From positions 1 through 36,066 of the forward strand of contig NZ_JARZHH010000094.1 in assembly GCF_029946515.1 (NCBI RefSeq): a DNA stretch of 36,066 nucleotides. Reading direction: 5' to 3'. Made by a program: the position numbers and the translations under genes. Under the pieces are notes generated by a model. The model ran no database searches. It saw only the letters and a program-made list of their open reading frames with translations, and was not told where the DNA came from. Origin of the DNA: Polyangium sp. 6x1 (GTDB lineage Bacteria; Myxococcota_A; Polyangia; Polyangiales; Polyangiaceae). Shown here piece after piece: positions 1 through 7,637 of this stretch. Position 1 is the stretch's first letter. Each line of letters begins with the position of its first letter.

Positions 1-78
1 CCTCGCGTCCCCCTCTCGGCCAGGCGGAGCCCGGCCGATTCACCCCCCGAGGCGAGCTCGCTTCGCGATCTCGCAGAA

Positions 79-95
79 CATCGAATTGTTCGATG
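79..95. promoter_or_regulatory. Perfect 7-bp inverted repeat upstream of the vWA lipoprotein gene
   Basis: CATCGAA and TTCGATG face each other across a 3-base spacer. The element lies about 105 bases before the start codon at 200. It has the size and spacing of an operator for a dimeric regulator; a short hairpin is the alternative. No regulator gene adjoins it in this window. Confidence 0.4.
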
Positions 96-124
96 CTCTA
101 ACTCCTGCCGGACTGCCTCCGCAG

Positions 125-143
125 GTGGCATATCGATTGCCAC
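125..143. promoter_or_regulatory. 6-bp inverted repeat in the leader of the vWA lipoprotein gene
   Basis: GTGGCA and TGCCAC are separated by 7 bases. A second, weaker pair (TTGGT/ACCAA) lies at 161-176. Both sit between the repeat at 79-95 and the start codon, in a stretch lower in G+C than the flanking gene, so this is probably the regulatory region. Function is inferred. Confidence 0.3.
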
Positions 144-199
144 ACCAAAGCAGGGCGCCGTTGGTCAATTCACCAAACCAGGGCGCTCGCGGAGGCCAC

Positions 200-2539
200 A
201 TGCGGTCGCGCCCTTCCCTTCCCTCGCTCGCCCTCGTGGGTTCATCCTCGGTCGTTCTCGCGCTCGGCCTCGTCGCCTGTAACGACGCCGTCGTTCACTC
301 CACGTGCGTGCGTCCGGGCTGCCCCCAGACCGAGGAGAACCAGACATTCGAATTGCCCCAGACCGACAAACTCGACCTCCTGCTCGTCCTCGACAACTCG
401 CGCTCGATGGCCGACAAGCAAGCCTTGCTCGCGAGCGCGGTGCCCGACCTCGTCCTCGGCCTCGTGAATCCGCCCTGCGTGGGCCCCGAGGGCGTACCGG
501 CCATGACGCCGCCGGGACATCCCCTCGATCCTTGCCCGGCGGGCACGCGGCGCGTGATGGCTCCCGTGCTCGACATCCACATCGGCGTGCTCAGCTCGAG
601 CCTCGGCGGCCACGGCGCCGATGGCTGCCCCGACGTCGTGCAGAGCGAACAAGCGTGCGCGGGCGGCACGAACACGACGAACAACGACAAGGGCCACCTC
701 GTCGCGCGCCTCGATGCCTGCGGCCCCTCCGCGGCGCCGACCTACGAAGACCGGGGATTTCTCGCCTGGGATCCGGCGCAATCGCTCTCGCCGCCGGGCG
801 AAGACGACTTTCTCGGGCTCGGCGGGTCGCTCCGCGACATGGTGGCCGGCGTCGGGCCGCTCGGCTGCGAGTACGAATCCCAGCTCGAGAGCGTGTACCG
901 TTTCCTCGTCGATCCCGAGCCCTACGAATCGATCTCCGTCGTCAACAACCGCGCGACACCCGACGGCACGGACACGGCCCTCTTGCAGCAGCGCGCGGCG
1001 TTTCTGCGGTCCGACTCGCTGCTCGCGATCGTGATGGTCTCGGACGAAAACGATTGCTCCATCAAGGAATACGGGCAGTTCTATTACGTCGGCCAGGAAA
1101 AAACGTCCGAAGGAATGGACGTGCGTCTCCCGCGCGCGCGGTCGGAGTGCGCGATCGATCCGAACGATCCGTGTTGCAAATCCTGTGGCCAGGACCCGGG
1201 CAGTTGTCCCGCGGATCCCACGTGCACGAGCCCCGAAGGCGGCCCCGCATTGCTCGCGCCCGAGGAGGACCCCAAAAACCTCCGCTGCTGGGATCAGAAG
1301 CGCCGCTTCGGCATCGATTTCCTCTATCCCGTCGATCGCTACGTGAAGGCATTCACGTCGACCGAGATCCAGGACCGCGCCGGGAATCTCGTCCCGAACC
1401 CCCTCTTCTCGGACCTCGATCCGAACGACGACGTCTGGCGCGCCCGCGACGCGGGCTCCGTCTTCTTCGCCGGCATCGTCGGCGTGCCCTGGCAAGACAT
1501 CGCCCGCGATCCGACGAACCTCGCGCAGGGCTTGAAGAGCACGGCCGAGCTCGAAGCGCCCCTCGACGCGAGCGGCAGAACGACCTGGGACGTCATCCTC
1601 GGCGACCCCACGAAATACGTAAAACCGCTCGATCCGCTGATGATCGAGTCCGTGGCGAAGCGCGCCGGGACGAACCCGATCACCGGCGACGCCCTCGTCG
1701 ACGCGAACGCGCCCGAGGAAAACCCGATCAATGGCCACGAGCGGACGATCGCCGGGGACGACCTGCAATACGCGTGCATCTTCCCCCTGCCGCAAGGGCA
1801 GGAGCGCGATTGCACGGACGACACGCTCGCCGGCTGCGATTGCAAGGACACCACCAATGACAGCCCGCTCTGCGCGCAAAACCCCGCAAGCGGTGGCGCG
1901 CCCACGCTCCAGGTGCGCGCGAAGGCCTATCCGGGCCTCCGGCAGCTCGAGGTGCTGAAGGGCCTCGGCGAGCAGGCCGTCGTGGGCTCGGTTTGCCCGG
2001 CGAGGATCGACGATCTCGCCGCGCCGGACCACGGCTATCGCCCGGTCATGGCCGCGCTCCAGGAACGGCTGAAGGCCCGCGTCCACAATGCCTGCCTGCG
2101 CGACGTGGACTTCGCGATCGATCCGAAGGGCGGCCTGCCGGCCGTGCTGATCGAGGCGCGGCACGCGGAAGGCGGCGCGTGCACGTGTGATCCGTCGACC
2201 GGGCGAATCGAGGTCCCGGAAGCGCATGCGTCGCTCGTCACGCGCATCCAAACGCACCCGCGCGCGGCAGGCGAGCCATGGGATTGTTTCTGCATGATGA
2301 TCCAGGCCGAGGCGGGCGCGGCGAGGCACGCCTGCCAGGAGGACGTGAACGACCCGCCGCTCGCCTCGGGAGAGCCTGTGCATCGCTGGTGTTACATCGA
2401 CGGCGCGACGACCCCGCCGACGGGGAATCCGGAGCTCGTGTCGGATTGTCCGGACAATCAACAACGACGCTTCCGCATCACGGGCGACGCGAAGCCCCTC
2501 CCGAAGGCGTCGCTGTTCCTCACCTATCCCGTGGAATGA
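200..2539 (+). CDS. Lipoprotein with von Willebrand factor A domain
   Basis: Predicted outer-surface or periplasmic lipoprotein of 779 residues. I take the ATG at 200 because GGAGG lies at 191-195 and it opens directly into a short basic n-region, a hydrophobic stretch and the lipobox LVAC (Cys27). A vWA domain starts near residue 58: the strand LDLLLVLD leads into the MIDAS motif D65-x-S67-x-S69, and a second metal-site strand, VSDEND, sits near 280-285. vWA domains bind ligands through a divalent metal. Residues from about 330 on are cysteine-rich and contain several short Cys-x-Cys pairs, suggesting disulphides in an exported protein. This architecture is common among myxobacterial lipoproteins of unknown role. 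The ligand cannot be told. The gene is followed by a second lipoprotein gene on the same strand. Confidence 0.85.
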   Translation: MRSRPSLPSLALVGSSSVVLALGLVACNDAVVHSTCVRPGCPQTEENQTFELPQTDKLDLLLVLDNSRSMADKQALLASAVPDLVLGLVNPPCVGPEGVPAMTPPGHPLDPCPAGTRRVMAPVLDIHIGVLSSSLGGHGADGCPDVVQSEQACAGGTNTTNNDKGHLVARLDACGPSAAPTYEDRGFLAWDPAQSLSPPGEDDFLGLGGSLRDMVAGVGPLGCEYESQLESVYRFLVDPEPYESISVVNNRATPDGTDTALLQQRAAFLRSDSLLAIVMVSDENDCSIKEYGQFYYVGQEKTSEGMDVRLPRARSECAIDPNDPCCKSCGQDPGSCPADPTCTSPEGGPALLAPEEDPKNLRCWDQKRRFGIDFLYPVDRYVKAFTSTEIQDRAGNLVPNPLFSDLDPNDDVWRARDAGSVFFAGIVGVPWQDIARDPTNLAQGLKSTAELEAPLDASGRTTWDVILGDPTKYVKPLDPLMIESVAKRAGTNPITGDALVDANAPEENPINGHERTIAGDDLQYACIFPLPQGQERDCTDDTLAGCDCKDTTNDSPLCAQNPASGGAPTLQVRAKAYPGLRQLEVLKGLGEQAVVGSVCPARIDDLAAPDHGYRPVMAALQERLKARVHNACLRDVDFAIDPKGGLPAVLIEARHAEGGACTCDPSTGRIEVPEAHASLVTRIQTHPRAAGEPWDCFCMMIQAEAGAARHACQEDVNDPPLASGEPVHRWCYIDGATTPPTGNPELVSDCPDNQQRRFRITGDAKPLPKASLFLTYPVE

Positions 2540-2605
2540 GCCGCCGCCCTCGGCGCGCCCGGAAATGACGCGGCGCGCGTCGGCCTTGAGCCCCCGCGCG
2601 GGCCC

Positions 2606-2614
2606 TGATACGGT
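2606..2614 (+). promoter_or_regulatory. Extended -10 element (TGATACGGT) for the following lipoprotein gene
   Basis: TGATACGGT fits the extended -10 pattern TGnTAnnnT. Its last base is 8 positions before the first base of the GTG at 2622, so a transcript starting 7-8 bases downstream of the hexamer would begin at or beside the start codon. No clear -35 is visible. Confidence 0.5.
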
Positions 2615-2621
2615 CTGCCGC

Positions 2622-3515
2622 GTGCGTATCTCTTCGCTCCTCGCCGCCACGATTTCCCTCGTCGCCGTCGCCGGGTGCGGCGGCGCCGCGCCGCCGGATG
2701 CGCCGCACGACGTCGCGCGCGGGCCTCTGGGGCCGCCCCCGGACGCGGCCGTGTGCAGCCCGCTCCCGGATGCGCCGGGGAGCCAGCGCGTCGTCGCCCT
2801 GCTCGCCGCGGAGCGCGATGCGCTGGAAAAGAGGCTCGCGGACGGCCCGGTCGCTCTGAAGCTCGAAGGGTGCAGGCTCGTCGTCGTCCCGGCGTGCGAG
2901 CTGCGGGCCTCGGCGCGATACACGAGCGCGCCCGAGGACGGGACGTTGACCTTGTCGAGCGAGGCGGACGTCGAGCGCGAAGTGCCCCTTGGCAAAGCGC
3001 GGCTCGGCGCCGTCATGAGCGGCGGCCACGCGCTCCAGGTCAAGCTCGCGCACGCGGGTCGATTCTCGTTCGTCGGCGCGACGGCGAGCCCCGACGCGGT
3101 GCAGGCGTGCAAGGAGGCGACGCACGTCGTCCGCGGCTACACGATCGGCGCATTCGAGGTGGCCGAGGAAGGATCCGGGGCAACGGTGGAGAAGGCGGGC
3201 GACCGGGAGGCGTGCGCGAAGGGCTCGGCGAATGTGACGACGCCGCCCTCGGGCTGCGGCGCGCTCGTCTCGATTGACCTCGTGGCGCTTCATTCGGCCG
3301 ACGATGACATCGACAGGGACGCGCGAAAGGGGCCGGATAAGCCTATCTCGCCCGCGCCGCCCACCGAGGCAGCGCAGGGAGGCGACGGCGGCGCCGTCCC
3401 AGGCGGCGGCTTCGTCGGCGGCGTCCGCGGCTCGACGATGAAGGATGCGCAGGAAGGGGGAAAACCCCAGCCGAAGAAGCATTGCGCGCCCGACGACCCG
3501 CTCTGCTACAACTGA
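2622..3515 (+). CDS. Lipoprotein of unknown function
   Basis: 297-residue predicted lipoprotein. The frame is open further upstream, but the GTG at 2622 gives a proper signal peptide ending in the lipobox VAGC (Cys19), and an extended -10 element sits just before it. The mature part has a conserved-looking core of about 200 residues with regularly spaced cysteines and ends in a Gly/Gln-rich segment plus a basic Cys-containing tail (residues about 245-297). I do not recognise a family. The 82-base gap to the vWA gene and the gene's own promoter-like element suggest independent transcription. It converges on the reverse TPR gene, with 15 bases between the stops. Confidence 0.75.
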   Translation: MRISSLLAATISLVAVAGCGGAAPPDAPHDVARGPLGPPPDAAVCSPLPDAPGSQRVVALLAAERDALEKRLADGPVALKLEGCRLVVVPACELRASARYTSAPEDGTLTLSSEADVEREVPLGKARLGAVMSGGHALQVKLAHAGRFSFVGATASPDAVQACKEATHVVRGYTIGAFEVAEEGSGATVEKAGDREACAKGSANVTTPPSGCGALVSIDLVALHSADDDIDRDARKGPDKPISPAPPTEAAQGGDGGAVPGGGFVGGVRGSTMKDAQEGGKPQPKKHCAPDDPLCYN

Positions 3516-3530
3516 ATCAAGCCGCCGCGC

Positions 3531-6143
3531 TCATTTGCGCGGTGGTAGCTTCTTCCGGAGCTCGGCCGCGCGTTTGAGGGGCGGGAGGTCCGCGTCTGCC
3601 CGAGGCCAGAAGGCCGCGAGCGCGTCGAGCGTCGCGAGGGCCTCGGTCTTGGCGTCCCGTTTGGCCTGGAGCTCCGCCAGCCGAACGAGGCCGTCGGCGA
3701 CGTAGGGGCCGCAGAGCAGGCGCGTATCGAATACGAGTTTCCCGCATTTCTCGCGCTCGGCGAGGATCTTCTCGTAGGCGCGCTCCGCCTCGGCGAGCTG
3801 GCCCCGGAGCTCGAAGGCGTGGGCTTGCAAATGCATGCGCCGGAATCGCTGGAAAAGGCCGCGCGACTCGGGGATGTCCGGAATGACGACGTCCTCCTTC
3901 CGGGCGGCGACGACAGCAAACGCGAGCTCGTCGGTGCCCGTGGGCGCGAGGCGCTTGACCTCCGCGAGCTCCGCGTCGGCCCGGGTGAGATCGCCCTTTT
4001 CGACGGCGATCATGCCTTTCAGGCTCTTCAGCATGAGCTTGGCCCGCGACTCGTCCGTCTTCGCGAGGCTCGCTCCTTCCCATATCTGCGAGAGCTTGGC
4101 GAACTTCGCCTCGGCCTCGGCGATACGTCCGAGCGCCACGTCGCCATACACGGGCAAAAGCACGCAGCGGATCAGGGTGCCTTGTTTGCCCTTCTCGACG
4201 GCATACGCGGCGGCCTCGTCGAGCAGCGCGTCGGAATCGCGCGCGCGCCCTTCGCGCAGGAGCACGAGCGGGTGGGTGCACATGAAAGAGAGGCGATCTT
4301 CGACGTTCTTCGTCGTGAGCAAGGTCTGGCGCTCGCGCGAGAATTGCGCCTCGTCCTCGCTCTTGCCCGTGGTCAGGAGCGAAAACGCGTACGTCACGTG
4401 CGCCAGGAATGGGCCGCGCCGGGCGATCGCCTGCTCGAGGTCGGTCCGCGCCGCGGCCATGTCACCCATGCGCATCCGCACCATCCCGCGCTGCGCGACG
4501 ATCCAGGGGGAAGCGCCCTGGTTTTCGAGCGCCTTGCCCGCCTCCGCGAGCGCGTCGGCGAGCTGGCCCGCCTCCATGTAGACCATGGACTCGAAGAGAT
4601 GGGTGAGCGCGTGCCGCCCGTCGATGGCGCGAGCCCCTTCGAATCGCGCGACGCGCTCCGGGACCGTCCCCCCGTACATGTAGTAATAAGCGACGAGGAG
4701 ATGCGCCAGGAAAAACTGGGGGTGCTTCGCCTTGAATGCGTCCCAGGCGGCGAACCCTTTTGCAGTGTCCTCCTCCGCGAGATCGAGGATCGCGACGAGC
4801 TCGGCGTCGCGGCTCGTGCTGCCACGGACGAGGCGAATGGCCTCGTCGAGCTCGCGGGTCGAGTCCTCGAAATGCTTTTGCAGCGCGGCGACGACAGCGA
4901 GTCCCACGTGCGGCCACGGATCGCTCGGCCCCTTGTCCCGCACCGAGAGCAGCGCCGTCTCCGCGCCGTACACGTCCGCCTGGAGCAGGCTCTCGATCCC
5001 CCGCCGGAACTCCGCCTGCACCGCGGGATCCGCCGAGATCTTGGGGATGTCCGCGTCCTCCGCCGCGGCCACGTCCGCGCTCGCCGCGCCTCCCGCGGGC
5101 CCGCTCGTCCCGGAAGGCCCCTTCGTGCCCAGCCAAACCCCGGCCGCGCCGAGCGACAGGGCCGCGGCGCCAAGGGCCGGGAAAAGCCACGCGGGCCGCG
5201 AGGCCTTTTGTGTCACAACGGGTTTTTCCTGGCTCACGGCCGCCGCCGCCTCGCCCACCCTCGCCTTTTCTTCCGCCTCCTCTTCCCCTTCGGCCGGGCG
5301 CGGCGCGGGCGGCTTCTTGCTCGACGGCCCGGGCGGGCGTTTGTCCCCGCCGCCCACGAGCGCCGCGACGTCGGGGTCGAGCGAGGGGAACGCGGCCGCG
5401 AGCGCCTTGCTCTTCACCACGTCGCCGCTCGCGTAATCGAGGAACTCGGCCGCGTTGCGATATCCATTGAAGAAGAGCGCGCGCTCCCGCTCCTCGCCGT
5501 GCTCGAAAAGCACCCAGGGGTGGAGCGAGGCGAAATGGCCGTCCTTGCGCAGGTATACCCGGCCCGGCAGGACGTCCTCGGCCGCCTGCGCCGCGCCCTC
5601 GCGCTCGGACGCGAGGCCCTCGAGCCGCACGATCTGCGCTTTTCGGTCGCCGTCCGCCCCGATCTCCACCCTCTCCACGAACACGAGCACGCTGTCCGTC
5701 GGGAAAAACATGCCGGCGCGCCACGCTGGCTCGATCGCTTCGAGGAAGACCCGCGCCGCCTCCTGATTGAACGCGTCGTTCCGCGTCGAGCCGTGCCCGA
5801 TCACCTTGTTCCGGTACGCCGGCAGGAGCGCGAGGAGCTTCTGCGCGTTCGTCGATTTCGGCGCCTGCCGCTGGTCGGTCCCGACCTCCGCGAGCAGCGC
5901 GTGCAGCGCGAGCAGCGCCGGATCCGTGAGGCTGCCCGGCCGCGGCGGCATCGCCTTCACCCAGTGCCCCGTCGAGGGCATGCCGAGCCCGCTCACGTCC
6001 GCGGGCGGCTCGGCCGCCACCGTGAGGCGGATGCTCGCCTCCCAGGCGTAATACGACGCGAGGTGCTTCCTTGTCGGATCCGTGGCGTTGCGCGCGCGTC
6101 GAACGAGCGCCGCAATCGGCAGCGGCAGGGGCGGGGCGGCCAT
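3531..6143 (-). CDS. HEPN-like / transmembrane / TPR protein
   Basis: 870-residue protein starting at the ATG at 6143, 8 bases after an extended -10 element (a GTG at 6161 is the alternative). Order: helical N-terminal domain (about 1-145) with RNKVIGH at 111-117, which fits the HEPN motif R-N-x4-H; a second small domain (about 190-245) of mixed strands ending in LDYASGDVV; a Pro/Glu-rich linker (about 268-312); one membrane span (about 318-337); then some 530 residues of helical TPR-like pairs, for example near 575-640. Modules like the N-terminal pair are, as I recall, found fused to kinases or repeat domains in myxobacteria and cyanobacteria. With no signal peptide, the N-terminal half should be cytoplasmic and the TPR half periplasmic. 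TPR assignment is by eye. RNase activity of the HEPN-like part is speculative. Confidence 0.8.
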   Translation of the reverse strand: MAAPPLPLPIAALVRRARNATDPTRKHLASYYAWEASIRLTVAAEPPADVSGLGMPSTGHWVKAMPPRPGSLTDPALLALHALLAEVGTDQRQAPKSTNAQKLLALLPAYRNKVIGHGSTRNDAFNQEAARVFLEAIEPAWRAGMFFPTDSVLVFVERVEIGADGDRKAQIVRLEGLASEREGAAQAAEDVLPGRVYLRKDGHFASLHPWVLFEHGEERERALFFNGYRNAAEFLDYASGDVVKSKALAAAFPSLDPDVAALVGGGDKRPPGPSSKKPPAPRPAEGEEEAEEKARVGEAAAAVSQEKPVVTQKASRPAWLFPALGAAALSLGAAGVWLGTKGPSGTSGPAGGAASADVAAAEDADIPKISADPAVQAEFRRGIESLLQADVYGAETALLSVRDKGPSDPWPHVGLAVVAALQKHFEDSTRELDEAIRLVRGSTSRDAELVAILDLAEEDTAKGFAAWDAFKAKHPQFFLAHLLVAYYYMYGGTVPERVARFEGARAIDGRHALTHLFESMVYMEAGQLADALAEAGKALENQGASPWIVAQRGMVRMRMGDMAAARTDLEQAIARRGPFLAHVTYAFSLLTTGKSEDEAQFSRERQTLLTTKNVEDRLSFMCTHPLVLLREGRARDSDALLDEAAAYAVEKGKQGTLIRCVLLPVYGDVALGRIAEAEAKFAKLSQIWEGASLAKTDESRAKLMLKSLKGMIAVEKGDLTRADAELAEVKRLAPTGTDELAFAVVAARKEDVVIPDIPESRGLFQRFRRMHLQAHAFELRGQLAEAERAYEKILAEREKCGKLVFDTRLLCGPYVADGLVRLAELQAKRDAKTEALATLDALAAFWPRADADLPPLKRAAELRKKLPPRK

Positions 6144-6151
6144 CGCCCGCC

Positions 6152-6160
6152 ACGCTAGCA
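6152..6160 (-). promoter_or_regulatory. Extended -10 element (TGCTAGCGT) for the TPR gene
   Basis: On the reverse strand TGCTAGCGT ends 8 bases before the ATG at 6143. An identical 9-mer precedes the gene starting at 34849. A possible weak -35 (TTCCGT) lies 18 bases upstream. The spacing implies a transcript with almost no 5' leader. Confidence 0.5.
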
Positions 6161-6358
6161 CGTAAGGCCCGCGCCACGGAACGGCCTTCCTCCCCCTCCC
6201 CGGGTCACCCGGGCGGGTCCACCTGCCGCGTCGACCTGCGCGCCGTCACCTTCGCGAGCCTCCCGAGGATCCATTTCCGTCGTCGCGGAGGGTGGCGGGT
6301 TCCTCTTGCAGTCCGGCCCATTCTGTGAAATCCGTAGGCATCACCACCGAGACGAACG

Positions 6359-6979
6359 ATGCCCAAGGTCCCCCCTACACCGGCGAATTGCTTCAGCCAC
6401 AGCGCAGCGAACCACTACCCCCGTATCCTGGAAGACGGAAAGACCATCAGAGTCCTTTCCTTCATCCGCCAACCAGAAGACGACTGGGAATCAGCGCAAG
6501 ACTTGCTGGACCTGTTCATCGATTTCGATCAATGGGGAGAATATGCCAAGGCGGCGGGCACTGGCGACATCGCCTTCGTCACATCGAAGCGCCTTCCCGA
6601 TACCGTCATCGACGGGCATCAGGTCATGCAGCATTACAGCGAGTACTACGTGAAAGGCCCGCTGGGCATCAAGCAGCATATCGTCGAGCTCAACCATGTC
6701 AGGCGGCGTGTTCCTCCCTACGAGGGCGCGGAGCTGAGCCTCGAGTTCGCGCTTGCCCCCAGGAACATCACCGAGATCCCAGGAATCGGCCCCTACAAGC
6801 CTGTCGGCGTTCAGGATGTCCGCGGGACCTTTCACATCAGCAAACGACCGACCGAAGCGGACTACGTCGTCACGATTCAAGTCGATGTCCTGCCGACCCA
6901 AGATTTTGCTCCAAACATCGCGATAAGTTATATTCTGGACGTCGGAAAAACCATGGTGAAGGGAATGTTCAATCTCTGA
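6359..6979 (+). CDS. Conserved-looking hypothetical protein of lower G+C
   Basis: 206-residue soluble protein starting at the ATG at 6359, with only a weak purine stretch upstream as ribosome site. No signal peptide or membrane span. Strand-rich centre, motif FDQWGEY near residue 55, and a C-terminal amphipathic helix. That layout vaguely recalls SRPBCC/START-like proteins, but the resemblance is too weak to name a family. The reading frame is far less G+C-rich than its neighbours (about mid-50s percent by eye against about 70) and uses codons such as AAT, ATA and TAT that are rare elsewhere here, suggesting recent acquisition. The NTAQ1-family gene follows after 39 bases on the same strand, so the two may be co-transcribed. 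Confidence 0.65.
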   Translation: MPKVPPTPANCFSHSAANHYPRILEDGKTIRVLSFIRQPEDDWESAQDLLDLFIDFDQWGEYAKAAGTGDIAFVTSKRLPDTVIDGHQVMQHYSEYYVKGPLGIKQHIVELNHVRRRVPPYEGAELSLEFALAPRNITEIPGIGPYKPVGVQDVRGTFHISKRPTEADYVVTIQVDVLPTQDFAPNIAISYILDVGKTMVKGMFNL

Positions 6980-7018
6980 CACCACCCACCGCCGCCGACA
7001 CTCTGTGCCAAACCCCCC

Positions 7019-7546
7019 ATGAGCGCCCCGCGCCTCCTACGCCAGCCCTTTTATTGCGAGGAGAACGTCTGGCACCTCTGCCAGGAGCCCGCGCTCGCCG
7101 ATCGAAGGCGCGACGTGGTGTTCGTCTCGAACGCCGATCGCGCCTGCCCCATGTGGTACCAGAAAGCTGGCCGGGGCAAACCCATCGTCTGGGATTACCA
7201 CGTCGTGCTGCTCGCCTGGGATCCGCCGGAGATCTGGGACGTCGACTGCACCCTCGGCGTGCCCTTGCCCGCGATCGCGTGGCTCGGAAGCTGCTTCCAC
7301 CCGGGCGTGCCGCCGCCGTTCTTGCCGTCGTTCCGTGTTGTCCCGGCCGATCTCTTCGTCCAGACCTTCGCCTCGGACCGATCGCACATGCGCCTCTCGG
7401 ACGGCACGTTCCAGAAGCCCCCGCCGCCCTGGCCGGTGATTGGTGCGCCGGGCATCCCTGCAAACCTGATGTCGTTCGTCGACGTGAGACGACCGTTCCT
7501 CGGCGAAGTGCTCTCGCTCGCGGAGATCGCCGCGCGCGTCGGCTGA
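7019..7546 (+). CDS. NTAQ1: Protein N-terminal glutamine amidohydrolase (NTAQ1 family)
   Basis: 175-residue cytoplasmic enzyme that should convert an N-terminal glutamine of a protein to glutamate with release of ammonia. In eukaryotes this is the first step of the Gln branch of the N-degron pathway. The family signature is visible throughout: YCEENVWHLC (catalytic Cys13), VFVSN, WDYHVVLL (catalytic His61), WDVDCTLG (catalytic Asp76), FRVVPAD and the strongly conserved FASDRSHM near 117-124 followed by PPPPWP. These match the Cys/His/Asp triad of human NTAQ1 (Cys28, His81, Asp97) in order and approximate spacing. Length is a little below the human protein (about 205). No partner such as an aminoacyl-protein transferase is seen in the window. 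Confidence 0.9.
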   Translation: MSAPRLLRQPFYCEENVWHLCQEPALADRRRDVVFVSNADRACPMWYQKAGRGKPIVWDYHVVLLAWDPPEIWDVDCTLGVPLPAIAWLGSCFHPGVPPPFLPSFRVVPADLFVQTFASDRSHMRLSDGTFQKPPPPWPVIGAPGIPANLMSFVDVRRPFLGEVLSLAEIAARVG

Positions 7547-7596
7547 CCCGGGCCGCCCGGGCGAGGCGCGGCTAGCCAAGGGCCGCGGTGTCGGTA

Positions 7597-7602
7597 TATG
7601 CT
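7597..7602 (+). promoter_or_regulatory. Putative -10 (TATGCT) for the PAS-STAS unit
   Basis: GGTATATGCT stands out as an A/T-rich patch in the 91-base gap before the PAS-STAS gene. TATGCT (or the overlapping TATATG) is a good -10; no convincing -35 is seen. The start codon lies 35 bases downstream. Confidence 0.35.
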
Positions 7603-7637
7603 CCCGGCCGAGGCAGTTCGGTCCCCGTAGACACCCG

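Noticed and set aside
242-3112. Very long reverse-strand open frame antisense to the first two lipoprotein genes
   Set aside because: Arg/Ala/Gly-rich composition without domains, while the forward frames have signal peptides, lipoboxes and a vWA motif. Long antisense frames are normal at this G+C.
3819-6158. Long forward open frame across the TPR gene
   Set aside because: Composition is that of a shadow frame (Arg/His/Leu-rich, no motif); the reverse frame has a membrane span and repeats.
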